Assembly (NCBI RefSeq): GCF_008802405.1
Contig: NZ_VZDO01000011.1
Location: forward strand, 115,349 to 179,348
Direction: 5' to 3'
DNA length: 64,000 nt
Source: Plantimonas leprariae
GTDB taxonomy: Bacteria > Pseudomonadota > Alphaproteobacteria > Rhizobiales > Rhizobiaceae
The notes under the pieces were generated by a model that did not search any database, had not been told where the DNA came from, and worked only from the letters and a program-made list of their open reading frames with translations. Positions 18,798 to 27,218 of the stretch are shown here, in pieces; positions within the stretch are counted from its first letter, which is position 1, and every line of letters starts with the position of its first letter. A program made the translations under genes and the position numbers.

Positions 18798-20024
18798 TCA
18801 AGTCGCCAGATGTTGCAGCGCCGCGGCGAAGGTCGCGACGCTGGCGCTACGCAGCGGGACGAACGGCTTGTCCGCCTCGCGACAATGGCGTTTTACCCGC
18901 TCCGCGGCGGCGTGGCTAACGCAGTCCACCGGGAACAGGACCACGTCCGCCTGAGCGATGAGTCCCGGCAGCAGCTTGGCGCTCGCCTCGACGCCGCCGT
19001 CGTGAGTGAAGAAGTTGCCGCCCGAGCGCTCGGTGAGGTCCCGCAGTCGATCGACGTGCCCCGGACGGCCGCCGACATAGAGGACCCGTGAGCCGCCAAG
19101 GTCGACCGGTGCAACGTCGTCAATGTGTGGCGCGGCGAGGCGCTCGCAGGCGGCGATCTCGCCGCGAAGCGCCTCGTTCTCACGCTCCAGTTCCCCACAC
19201 CTCTCCTCGCTCCCGCGCAGCCTGTCCTCACGGTCTCGCAGGTGCGCCAATGCGTCGGCGACGCGCTCCTCCGCAAGCTGGAGCTTGCGCATCAAAGCGT
19301 CGCTCGCGTCTGGCTCGCGGGTCGTCGTCGCCGTATGCGGCAAAGTCGCCCGACCCGCCTCGAGGCCGGCGATGCGCTCGGCCCGTTCGGCAAGTTCTGC
19401 TGCGGCTCGCCGGAGCCGCGCCTGCTGGCGGGCGATCGTCTCGTCGCGCTCGCCAAGTTGGCTTTCGAGCTGCCGTAGCCGCGCGATGTCGAGACGGCTG
19501 GCGGAGCCGACGAGATGCGACAGCATGTGGACGTCGCTGAACGCCTCGCGCACCAGTTCCTCGCCCGTCAGAGGATGGCTGATCGTCGCCCAGTAACCGC
19601 CGGGGATGTCGCCGCCATCCATCGCCTCGCGCCAGAGCGCGGCCACCTCCGCCTGGCTCCGGGCACGACCAAAACGCTTGATCGCTGTCGCGTGCTTCCG
19701 GTCGAGCAGCTTGTTGAGGAGCTTGCCGGCGACGTCGTTCCGGCCGGCCGCCGTCACGCCACGGTAGTGGACGGGATGGGCGGTGGCGGTCTTCGCGTCC
19801 GCGTTTCCGAGCTTGGCGAGAAGCTGGCGCAACTCTCCCGTCGTCAGGCACGTCCCGACGATGGAGCAGTGCAGGTTCGGCGACAGGTCCCAAACGCGGT
19901 CCCGGGAGTGGGAAGATATCGCTGGCGCAGGCGTGGCGGGCGACGTGGCCCGCACAGGCGGCAGCGTCACTCCGGGCAACGCTCCCGATCCCCCGGGACG
20001 GTTCGCGGACAGGACGCTTCCCAT
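18798..20024 (-). CDS. DUF2325 domain protein with coiled coil, behind a Mo-box
   Basis: A 408-residue protein. The N-terminus carries a cysteine/histidine pair in LSPNLHCSIVGTC; a long predicted coiled coil spans ~180-300 (ESQLGERDETIARQQARLR, LRDREDRLRGSEERCGELER); and the C-terminal ~90 residues are a DUF2325 domain (SRVLYVGGRPGHVDRLRDL to KPFVPLRSAS). DUF2325 has no established enzymatic role. ATG 20024 follows GGGAGAA. A consensus molybdenum box begins 11 bases upstream of the start, so ModE-type control by molybdate is likely. No nitrogenase gene is visible in this window. Confidence 0.85.
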   Translation of the reverse strand: MGSVLSANRPGGSGALPGVTLPPVRATSPATPAPAISSHSRDRVWDLSPNLHCSIVGTCLTTGELRQLLAKLGNADAKTATAHPVHYRGVTAAGRNDVAGKLLNKLLDRKHATAIKRFGRARSQAEVAALWREAMDGGDIPGGYWATISHPLTGEELVREAFSDVHMLSHLVGSASRLDIARLRQLESQLGERDETIARQQARLRRAAAELAERAERIAGLEAGRATLPHTATTTREPDASDALMRKLQLAEERVADALAHLRDREDRLRGSEERCGELERENEALRGEIAACERLAAPHIDDVAPVDLGGSRVLYVGGRPGHVDRLRDLTERSGGNFFTHDGGVEASAKLLPGLIAQADVVLFPVDCVSHAAAERVKRHCREADKPFVPLRSASVATFAAALQHLAT

Positions 20025-20034
20025 ATCGTTCTCC

Positions 20035-20058
20035 CGTTATATCCCATCGAATATAGCG
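20035..20058. promoter_or_regulatory. Mo-box (ModE operator) upstream of DUF2325 gene
   Basis: CGTTATAT-N8-ATATAGCG matches the known inverted-repeat Mo-box pattern CG(C/T)TATAT-N8-ATATA(A/G)CG at every core position. It lies 11-34 bases upstream of the DUF2325 start, abutting the ribosome site, a placement suited to repression when molybdate-loaded ModE binds. It is 98 bases from the divergent alcohol dehydrogenase start. Confidence 0.75.
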
Positions 20059-20155
20059 GAGAGCGCATCGACTCAACGACGGAACGGGCTATGTGCCGAC
20101 CCAATGTCGGAGGGACGTCAGGTCACTCCTCCACCTGTCCTCACGAGGTCCATCC

Positions 20156-21220
20156 ATGTTCGTTTGTCAGGGTTTTGCCGCGTCCGCCGCCGACCAGCCG
20201 CTGAAACCCTTCGAGTTCGAGCGGCGCGACGTCGGCGAGCACGATGTCCGGATCGAGATCCTCTACTGCGGCGTCTGCCATTCCGACCTGCACCAGGCGC
20301 GCAACGACTGGAGCAACTCGCTCTACCCGATGGTGCCCGGCCATGAGATCGTCGGGCGCGTCGCCGAGGTCGGCGCCGCCGTCACCAAGCTGAAAGCCGG
20401 CGACTACGCCGGCGTTGGCTGCCTCGTCGACTCGTGCCGCCGCTGCGCCGCCTGCGAGGCCGATCTCGAGCAGTACTGCGAGGAAGGCCCGACGCCCACC
20501 TACAACGGCCGGGAACGCGGCAAGGACGCGCTCACCTTCGGCGGCTACTCGGATCAGATCGTCGTCGAGGAGCGCTTCGTGGTGAAGGTGCCGGAGACGA
20601 TGGACCTCAAAGCCGTCGCGCCGCTGCTCTGCGCCGGCATCACGACCTACTCGCCGCTCCGGCACTGGAAGGTCGGGCCGGGTTCCCGCGTCGGCGTGAT
20701 CGGCCTCGGCGGCCTCGGCCACATGGGCGTCAAGCTCGCCAAGGCGTTCGGCGCGCACGTCACGATGATCACCACCTCGCCGGGCAAGGGCGAGGACGCG
20801 ATGAAGCTCGGCGCCGACGAAGTGCTGATCTCCACGGACGAGTCGGCGATGGGCCAAGCGAAGGCCTCGTTCGACTTCCTCCTGAACACCGTGCCGGTCG
20901 GGCACGACCTCAATCCCTACGCGGCGCTTCTGAAGCTCGACGGCACGATGGTGCTGGTGGGCGTCCTGACGCCGGTCGAGCCGCTCGCCGGCGCGAGCCT
21001 GATCATGGGCCGGCGCTCGGTCGCGGGCTCGGCGATCGGCGGCCTCGCCGAAACGCAGGAGATGATGGACTTCTGCGCCGAGCACGGTGTCCTGCCGGAC
21101 ATCGAGATGATCGCGATGCAGGACATCAACGAGGCCTACGAACGCCTCCTGAAGAACGACGTGCGCTACCGCTTTGTCATCGACATGGCGACGCTGAAGG
21201 AAGCGGCGGTCGCGAACTAG
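20156..21220 (+). CDS. NAD(P)-dependent alcohol dehydrogenase (cinnamyl-alcohol/YahK type)
   Basis: A 354-residue zinc alcohol dehydrogenase of the CAD branch, usually an NADPH-dependent aldehyde reductase. Features: catalytic zinc CGVCHSDLHQARNDW with GHEIVGRVAEVG; structural zinc cysteines in CRRCAACEADLEQYC; cofactor loop GLGGLGHMGVKLAKAFGA; and a C-terminal NDVRYRFVIDMATL. ATG 20156 lies behind GAGG at 20145-20148. It is 13 bases from a benzaldehyde-type aldehyde dehydrogenase, so an alcohol-aldehyde-acid oxidation pair on aromatic or allylic substrates is plausible. Confidence 0.92.
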   Translation: MFVCQGFAASAADQPLKPFEFERRDVGEHDVRIEILYCGVCHSDLHQARNDWSNSLYPMVPGHEIVGRVAEVGAAVTKLKAGDYAGVGCLVDSCRRCAACEADLEQYCEEGPTPTYNGRERGKDALTFGGYSDQIVVEERFVVKVPETMDLKAVAPLLCAGITTYSPLRHWKVGPGSRVGVIGLGGLGHMGVKLAKAFGAHVTMITTSPGKGEDAMKLGADEVLISTDESAMGQAKASFDFLLNTVPVGHDLNPYAALLKLDGTMVLVGVLTPVEPLAGASLIMGRRSVAGSAIGGLAETQEMMDFCAEHGVLPDIEMIAMQDINEAYERLLKNDVRYRFVIDMATLKEAAVAN

Positions 21221-21233
21221 CGGGAGACAGGCG

Positions 21234-22610
21234 ATGCCCATCCCGGGAGCGGACGCGGAACCGAGCGTCGCAGGGAAACGCGCCGAAGCTGTCGACCGGG
21301 CATTGCAGGCGGTCCAGGCTGCGGCGGGCGCGTTCTCGGCCTGGTCAGAAACGGGACCGACCGCGCGCCGGGCGATCCTGCTCCGCGCGGCCGACTGCAT
21401 CGAGGCACGGTCGGACGAGTTCGCCCGGCTGATGACGGAAGAGACGGGCGCGGCGGCGGCGTGGGGCGGGTTCAACGTCATGCTCGCCGCTCGCATGCTG
21501 CGCGAGGCCGCCTCGATGACGACGCAGATCCTCGGCGAGGTCGTCCCGTCCGACAAGCCGGGCTGCCTGTCGCTCGCCGTGCGGCAGCCGGCCGGCGTCT
21601 GCCTCGGCATCGCGCCGTGGAACGCCCCCGTCATCCTCGGCGTCCGTGCCGTGGCGATGCCGCTCGTCTGCGGCAACACCGCGGTCCTGAAGGCGTCCGA
21701 GACGTGCCCCGAAACGCACCGGCTGATCGGCGCCGTCCTTGCGGAAGCCGGGCTGCCGGACGGGGTCCTCGGCGTCGTCGCCAACGATCCCGCCGAGGCC
21801 GCCGCGGTGGTCGAGGCGCTGGTCGCGGCGCCCGCGGTGCGCCGCGTCAACTTCACGGGCTCGACGCGCGTCGGACGGATCGTCGCGGAACTCGCGGCAA
21901 GGCACCTGAAGCCGGTGCTCCTCGAACTCGGCGGCAAGGCGGCGCTGGTGGTCCTCGACGACGCCGATCTCGACGCCGCGGTCGACGCGGCCGTGTTCGG
22001 CGCCTACCTGAACCAGGGTCAGATCTGCATGTCGACCGAGCGGATCGTGGTCGACGCGGCAGTCGCCGACGCTTTCATCGACAAGCTCGCGACGCGCGTC
22101 CGGGCTCTCGCCGCCGCCGGACCGGGCGCGCTCGGCCTCCTGGTCGACGCCGCCGCTGCCGAACGGGTGCGGGGTCTCGTCGCCGACGCGCTCGACAAGG
22201 GGGCCGAACTGCTGGCGGGCGGCGATGGCGAGGGCCGCGCGATGCAGCCGACGCTGCTCGACCGGGTGACGGCCGACATGCGGATCTACCGCGAGGAGTC
22301 CTTCGGCCCGGCGAAGGCGGTCGTGCGCGTCGACGGCATCGAGGCAGCGGTGCGGGTCGCGAACGACACCGACTACGGCCTCGCCACGGCGGTGTTCGGG
22401 CGGGACGTCCGGCGCGCCCTCGACGTGGCGCGGCGGCTGCGCTCCGGCATCTGCCACGTGAACGGGCCGACCGTCAGCGACGAGCCGCAGGCGCCGTTCG
22501 GCGGCGTCGGCGCGTCCGGCTACGGCCGGTTCGGCGGTCGGGCGGCGATCGCCGAGTTCACCGACTTGCGCTGGATCACCGTCGAGGGCGAGCAGCACTA
22601 CCCGTTCTGA
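21234..22610 (+). CDS. Aldehyde dehydrogenase (vanillin/salicylaldehyde dehydrogenase-like)
   Basis: A 458-residue NAD(P)-dependent aldehyde dehydrogenase. The cofactor region GIAPWNAPVILGVRAVAMPL, the Rossmann turn NFTGSTRVGRIV, the general base in LELGGKAALVVLDDADLDA and the nucleophile in LNQGQICMSTERI are intact. GQICMSTERI is typical of the salicylaldehyde/vanillin/benzaldehyde branch. It forms an operon with the alcohol dehydrogenase before it. Its 3' end faces a minus-strand methyltransferase gene that has no stop before running into this gene antisense. Confidence 0.9.
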   Translation: MPIPGADAEPSVAGKRAEAVDRALQAVQAAAGAFSAWSETGPTARRAILLRAADCIEARSDEFARLMTEETGAAAAWGGFNVMLAARMLREAASMTTQILGEVVPSDKPGCLSLAVRQPAGVCLGIAPWNAPVILGVRAVAMPLVCGNTAVLKASETCPETHRLIGAVLAEAGLPDGVLGVVANDPAEAAAVVEALVAAPAVRRVNFTGSTRVGRIVAELAARHLKPVLLELGGKAALVVLDDADLDAAVDAAVFGAYLNQGQICMSTERIVVDAAVADAFIDKLATRVRALAAAGPGALGLLVDAAAAERVRGLVADALDKGAELLAGGDGEGRAMQPTLLDRVTADMRIYREESFGPAKAVVRVDGIEAAVRVANDTDYGLATAVFGRDVRRALDVARRLRSGICHVNGPTVSDEPQAPFGGVGASGYGRFGGRAAIAEFTDLRWITVEGEQHYPF

Positions 22611-23387
22611 GCAGCGGCGCGAGACGACCAGCCGCAGCGAGCCGTCGAAGGCCGCCTGCCGCCTGAACGGACCGAAGCGTTCGTCCCAAGCGCCGTCCAC
22701 CAGCTCGCGCTCGAGGTGGCGGACATAGCCGTCGGCGGTCCTTTCGTCGACGAAGCTCCAGGCCGAGTTGGCCCTACGGGCTCCCGGGTCGAGCAAACGT
22801 TCCGGTCGCCCGTAGTAGGCCTCGTTGAAGCCGTCGCGGCACTCGAACGGGATCGGGACCGGAACGATCTCCATCTCGTCGCCAAGAAGCGAGCCGACGC
22901 GCTGGAGGGACGGATAGCGCCGCGCCTCGGTCGAGAGGACGTCCGGGGCGTAGCGGTTCAGCCAGAAGCGCTGGACCAGATCCGGATCGCAGGACATCAC
23001 CACGACCGGGCCGCGCGTCACGCGCCGCAACTCGGCGAGCCCCCTGTCGAGGTCTTTCCACTGGTGGACGGAGAAGGTCGTCATCGCCGCGTCGAAGGAT
23101 CCGTCGGCGAACGGCAACGCCTCGGCGACGGCGTCGATCGCGCGGGGAAGCTGCGGCGGCCGCTGGTCGCGCATCGAGGCCGATGGCTCGACCGCGGTGA
23201 CATCTCGGCTCGTCGGCTCGTAGGAGCCCGCACCCGCGCCGACGTTCAGGACAGTGCGGGCATCCCCCAGCGCGTCCTCGATCAGCCGGGCGATCGCCGG
23301 CTCGGGGTGGCGGTAACGTGTGTAGTCGACGCCGATCCGCCCGTAGTTCGCGTCGCCCGCGCTGCCGTCAATCTGCCGTTCGTTCAT
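22608..23387 (-). CDS. Class I SAM-dependent methyltransferase, no stop at expected end
   Basis: About 260 residues of a UbiE/type-11-like methyltransferase: motif I VLNVGAGAGSYEP, the acidic loop VTAVEPSASM, motif II FDAAMTTFSVHQW and a C-terminal FDGSLRLVVSRR, where relatives normally end. The start is ATG 23387. No stop follows in frame: it continues antisense through the aldehyde dehydrogenase to 21345, which would give an implausible 680-residue product. A neighbouring frame stops at TAG 22598-22600, so a single-base slip near 22,620 would explain it. The end given here marks where homology ends, not a stop codon. Confidence 0.7.
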
Positions 23388-23505
23388 CGATCGCCGTTCC
23401 CGGGCCGCGCACGCAAATTTGGTCCTCCGAAGCCGTTGCCATCGGAGGCCGACCTCCGCCGACTCTCGCAGACGGGATCGACTCCGCCGGGATGTGGCCC
23501 CGATG

Positions 23506-23529
23506 CGTTGTATCCGCCGGAACATATCG
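23506..23529. promoter_or_regulatory. Probable Mo-box upstream of the molybdate-type importer
   Basis: CGTTGTAT-N8-ACATATCG keeps the Mo-box spacing and 13 of 16 core bases. It lies 40 bases upstream of the substrate-binding protein gene. A stronger copy of the same motif precedes the DUF2325 gene 3.5 kb to the left. Confidence 0.6.
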
Positions 23530-23568
23530 CTACGACCTGACATCCGCCACGATCGGAGCCTTGCCATC

Positions 23569-24630
23569 ATGTTTTTGCCCAAGCTCCGTCTTCTGGCGGC
23601 GATATTGATCGCCACGCTGTTCGCAACGGGCGGTTCGGCCTTCGCCGAGCGCACCGTCACCGACCAGCTCGGGCGCGAGGTGCATGTGCCCGACACAGTG
23701 CGGCACGCTGTGATCCTCCAGCACCAGACGCTGAACATCGCCGTGCAGTTGGATGCCATGGACGAACTCGTCGGCGTCCTCGACGAATGGAAGAAGCAGC
23801 TCGGATCCAACTACGTTCGCCTCGCGCCCAAAATCGCAGACCTGCCGATGCCGGGCGGACTGACGAAGGTGAACGTCGAGGAGCTCCTGAAGCTCGAACC
23901 GGACGTCGTGTTCGTGACGAACTACGCCCCGCCCGAGATGATCCGGCAGATCGAGGGCGTCGGCGTGCCGGTGGTCGCGATCTCGCTCCTGAAGGTCCCG
24001 TCGAGCGAGGCGGGCAAGCTGAACCCGACGGTCGCCGACGAGCCCGCGGCCTACGACGCGGGCTTCGCCGAGGGCATTCGGCTGATTGCCGACGTCCTGA
24101 ACCGGAAGCCCCAGGGCGAAGCGCTGATCGCCAAGGCGACCGAGAACCGCAAGCTCGTGTCCGACCGGCTGGCAGGGCTCGCGGAGAAGGACCGCGTTCC
24201 GGTCTACATGGCGAATCCGGACCTCTCGACCTACGGCCACGGCAAGTACACCGGTCTGATGATGCGGCGCGCGGGAGCGCGCAACGTCGCCGACTCGATC
24301 GCCGGCTTCAAGCAGGTGTCCATGGAGGACGTGATCGGCTGGAACCCGGCGGTGATCTTCGTGCAGGAGCGCTATCCGGCGGTCGTCGGCGAGATCAAGG
24401 CGGACCCCGCCTGGGCGACGATCGACGCGGTGCGGAACGGACGCATCGAGCTGATGCCGGAATACGCCAAGGCCTGGGGCTACCCGATGCCGGAAGCGCT
24501 GGCGCTCGGCGAGCTCTGGATGGCGAAGACGCTCTATCCCGACCGCTTCAAAGACGTCGACATGCAAAGGCAAGCCGACGACTACTACCGCGAATTCTAT
24601 CGGACATCGTACGCCCCTCCGAAACCGTGA
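23569..24630 (+). CDS. ABC transporter substrate-binding protein, class III (BtuF/MolA-like)
   Basis: A 353-residue exported binding protein of the metal-chelate/cobalamin/molybdate type. The signal peptide is LLAAILIATLFATGGSAFAE, with cleavage expected after SAFA. The mature start RTVTDQLGREVHVPDTV and the segment VNVEELLKLEPDVVFVTNY are the standard PF01497 markers. ATG 23569 follows GGAG at 23555. It is the first gene of a four-gene operon with GTGA/ATGA couplings. The Mo-box upstream and the ModA-like last gene point to molybdate or tungstate rather than a siderophore; this is inference. Confidence 0.88.
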   Translation: MFLPKLRLLAAILIATLFATGGSAFAERTVTDQLGREVHVPDTVRHAVILQHQTLNIAVQLDAMDELVGVLDEWKKQLGSNYVRLAPKIADLPMPGGLTKVNVEELLKLEPDVVFVTNYAPPEMIRQIEGVGVPVVAISLLKVPSSEAGKLNPTVADEPAAYDAGFAEGIRLIADVLNRKPQGEALIAKATENRKLVSDRLAGLAEKDRVPVYMANPDLSTYGHGKYTGLMMRRAGARNVADSIAGFKQVSMEDVIGWNPAVIFVQERYPAVVGEIKADPAWATIDAVRNGRIELMPEYAKAWGYPMPEALALGELWMAKTLYPDRFKDVDMQRQADDYYREFYRTSYAPPKP

Positions 24631-25682
24631 CCACGGTCCGGACGGCGCGGGAGGATGCCGCGAGCCGGGACCGCGCGGCGTTGGCGCTGCCGCTTCTCGG
24701 CGTCCTCCTCCTCGCCGTGGCGCTCCTCTCGCTCGGCCTCGGCCGGATCGACATCCCGGTTCTGCGTGTCGTCCGGATCCTCCTCGATCCGGTGCTCGCC
24801 GCCGAGCCGGCGGTGACGGCGGTCGAGCGCAGCGTCATTTTCAACGTCCGCCTGCCGCGCGTACTGACCGCACTCTTCGCCGGCTCGGGGCTGGCGCTGG
24901 CCGGGGCGGCGCTCCAGGGCGTGTTCCGCAACCCGCTCGTCGGGCCGCAGATCGTCGGCGTGTCCTCCGGGGCGGCGTTCGGCGGCGTGCTCGCGATCCT
25001 TCTCGGCCTGTCGCACGGCGGGCTTCTCGCCGGCGCCTTCGCCTTCGGCCTCCTCGCGCTCGTCCTCGTCTATGCGCTGAACAGCTTCGTCGCCCGCCGC
25101 AATATCCTCGCGCTCGTGCTCGCAGGCGTCGTGGTCAGCGGCTTCTTCGGCGCGCTCGTCAGCCTCGTCCAGTTTCTCGCCGACACCGAGGACAAGCTGC
25201 CGACGATGGTGTTCTGGCTGCTCGGCAGCTTCGCCACCGCGAACATGGAGAAGGCGTTGCTGGTCGCAGGTCCGGTGCTCGTCGGCGGTGCGCTGCTGCT
25301 GGCGCTGCGCTGGCGGATCGACATCCTGTCGCTCGGCGACGAGAGCGCCGCGGCGCTCGGCCTCGACGTCGCGCGGCTGCGCTGGTTCGTGCTGGCCCTC
25401 GTCGCCCTGATCGTGTCGGCGCAGGTCGCCGTCAGCGGCATCGTCGGCTGGGTCGGCCTCGTCGTCCCCCACGTTGCCCGGATGCTCGTCGGTCCGGGCC
25501 ATCGCCGCATGCTGCCGGCCTCGCTTCTCCTCGGCGCCACCTTCCTTCTCGTCGTCGACGACGCGGCGCGCACGCTCAGCGGCACCGAGATCCCGCTTGG
25601 CATCCTGACGGCGCTGATCGGGACGCCCGTCTTCGCGATCCTCCTGCGCCGGAGCCAGATGGCGGGCGGTCGGGATGGGTGA
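24627..25682 (+). CDS. FecCD/BtuC-family ABC transporter permease
   Basis: A 351-residue polytopic inner-membrane permease of the FecCD family (about ten helices, usually a homodimer). Marker segments are NVRLPRVLTALFAGSGLALAG, GVFRNPLVGPQIVGVSSGA and GWVGLVVPHVARMLVGPGHR. The start is GTG 24627, overlapping the previous stop as GTGA. The length is normal. It is the membrane partner of the preceding binding protein and the following ATPase. Confidence 0.93.
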   Translation: MTTVRTAREDAASRDRAALALPLLGVLLLAVALLSLGLGRIDIPVLRVVRILLDPVLAAEPAVTAVERSVIFNVRLPRVLTALFAGSGLALAGAALQGVFRNPLVGPQIVGVSSGAAFGGVLAILLGLSHGGLLAGAFAFGLLALVLVYALNSFVARRNILALVLAGVVVSGFFGALVSLVQFLADTEDKLPTMVFWLLGSFATANMEKALLVAGPVLVGGALLLALRWRIDILSLGDESAAALGLDVARLRWFVLALVALIVSAQVAVSGIVGWVGLVVPHVARMLVGPGHRRMLPASLLLGATFLLVVDDAARTLSGTEIPLGILTALIGTPVFAILLRRSQMAGGRDG

Positions 25683-26469
25683 GGCAGTCCTGCGGCTCGC
25701 CGGCGCGGGCCACTCCTACGACGGCCGCGTCTGGCAGTTCCGCCGGCTCGACCTCAGCGTCGACAGCGGCGACGTCGTCGCGATCCTCGGACCCAACGGG
25801 CGCGGCAAGTCCACGCTGCTGCGCGTCATGGCCGGCCTCGTCCGGGCGACGGAAGGAACGGTCGGGGCGGCAGGCCCGATCGGCTTCGTGCCGCAGGACT
25901 TCGCAGGCGCCTTTCCCTATTCCGCGCTGGACATCGTCCTCATGGGACGCGCCCGGCACGTGGCGACGCTGCGGATGCCGACCGCCAACGACGAGGCGAT
26001 CGCCCTCGACGCGCTTCGCGACGTCGGCATGGCCGACCTCGCGGGGCGTTCCTTCGACAGGCTGTCCGGCGGCGAGCGCCAGCTCGTCCTGATCGCGCGG
26101 GCGCTCGCGTCGGAGGGTGCGATCCTGCTTCTGGACGAGCCCGCGTCGGCGCTCGACCTGAAGAACCAGGACCGCGTGCTGGACCTTCTCGGCCGGCTCG
26201 CGGCGCAAGGGCGGACGCTCGTCTTCACCACGCACCAGCCGAACCACGCGATCACGGCGGCGTCCAAGGCGCTCCTGATGATGGAGGACGAGTCCCCGAT
26301 CTTCGGTGCCGTCGACGACGTCGTGACCGAGCGCAACCTCGAGGCCCTCTACGGCCTGCCGGTGCGGCTCGTTCGGTTCGAGGCTGAGGGAGCCCCGCTG
26401 ACCGCGGCCGCCCCGGTGTTCCGCAGGCGGGGATCGGGCCGCGACGCGAAGGAGCCGCCGGGACGATGA
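25675..26469 (+). CDS. ABC transporter ATPase (FecE/BtuD/MolC type)
   Basis: A 264-residue ATP-binding subunit. Walker A is GPNGRGKSTLLRV (Arg where Ala or Ser is usual), Q-loop FVPQDF, signature LSGGERQLVLIARAL, Walker B ILLLDEPASALDL and switch histidine TTHQPNHA. It overlaps the permease by 8 bases, so the two are coupled. The last ~30 residues are a non-conserved tail. Confidence 0.93.
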   Translation: MGEAVLRLAGAGHSYDGRVWQFRRLDLSVDSGDVVAILGPNGRGKSTLLRVMAGLVRATEGTVGAAGPIGFVPQDFAGAFPYSALDIVLMGRARHVATLRMPTANDEAIALDALRDVGMADLAGRSFDRLSGGERQLVLIARALASEGAILLLDEPASALDLKNQDRVLDLLGRLAAQGRTLVFTTHQPNHAITAASKALLMMEDESPIFGAVDDVVTERNLEALYGLPVRLVRFEAEGAPLTAAAPVFRRRGSGRDAKEPPGR

Positions 26470-27218
26470 CAATCTCCGAAAGACCTGCGCGTGCCGTCAA
26501 GGTCCTTGCCGCGGGGAGCCTGCGCCAGGCGTTCACCGACATCGTCGCGGCGTTCGAGGCCGGGACGGGTATTCGGGTCGACGCAGCCTTCGGCCCGGCC
26601 GGGCTCCTGCGGGAGCGGATCGAGTCCGGCGAGGCGTTCGACCTGTTCGCGTCGGCCAACATGGCGCATCCCGAACGCCTCCACCGGCTCGGGCTGTCCG
26701 GCCCGGCGAGCCCGTTCGCTGCGAACAGCCTCTGCCTGATCGCTCGGGCCGGGCTCGGAATGACGGCAGAGACCATGATCGAGATCATGCTTCGGCCGGA
26801 CATCCGCATCGGGACGTCGACGCCCGGCGCCGATCCGTCCGGCGACTACGCGCTCGAGTTCTTTCGGAATGTCGAGCGGGAGCGTCCCGGCGCCGGTGCC
26901 GTGCTCGCCGGAAAGGCGAGGGCGCTGGTGGGCGGCCGGGACTCGCTGCCGATCGCCTCCGATGTTCCAGCCGCCGCCTGGGCGATCGATGGCGGCGAGG
27001 CGGACGTGTTCGTCAGCTACCGCACCAACGGCAGGCTCGTCGAAGCTCGACCCGGCCTCGCGGTCGTGGCCATCCCGAAGCGTCTGGATGTCGCGGCGAG
27101 CTACGGCCTGTGCCTCGGACGGATGGCCGGGACCGATGCGGAGCGGTTCGCGGAATGGCTGTTATCGGCAGTCGGGAAGGACGCATTGCACCGCCACGGC
27201 TTCGCCGATTACCGATAG
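26466..27218 (+). CDS. ModA-like molybdate-binding domain protein without signal peptide
   Basis: A 250-residue type II periplasmic-binding fold of the ModA family: VKVLAAGSLRQAFTDIVAAF at the start, RIESGEAFDLFASANMAHPE, and a C-terminal region ending FAEWLLSAVGKDALHRHGF. It begins MTISERPARAVKVLAAGS with no export signal, so as annotated it would be cytoplasmic. ATG 26466 overlaps the ATPase stop (ATGA). A cytoplasmic oxyanion sensor or store, or an upstream misplaced start, are the options; the tight ATGA coupling argues against a longer start. Confidence 0.8.
   Translation: MTISERPARAVKVLAAGSLRQAFTDIVAAFEAGTGIRVDAAFGPAGLLRERIESGEAFDLFASANMAHPERLHRLGLSGPASPFAANSLCLIARAGLGMTAETMIEIMLRPDIRIGTSTPGADPSGDYALEFFRNVERERPGAGAVLAGKARALVGGRDSLPIASDVPAAAWAIDGGEADVFVSYRTNGRLVEARPGLAVVAIPKRLDVAASYGLCLGRMAGTDAERFAEWLLSAVGKDALHRHGFADYR

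Noticed and set aside
21345..22607. C-terminal 420-residue extension of the methyltransferase as a real fusion domain
   Set aside because: It lies exactly opposite the aldehyde dehydrogenase, and its composition is that of an antisense frame.
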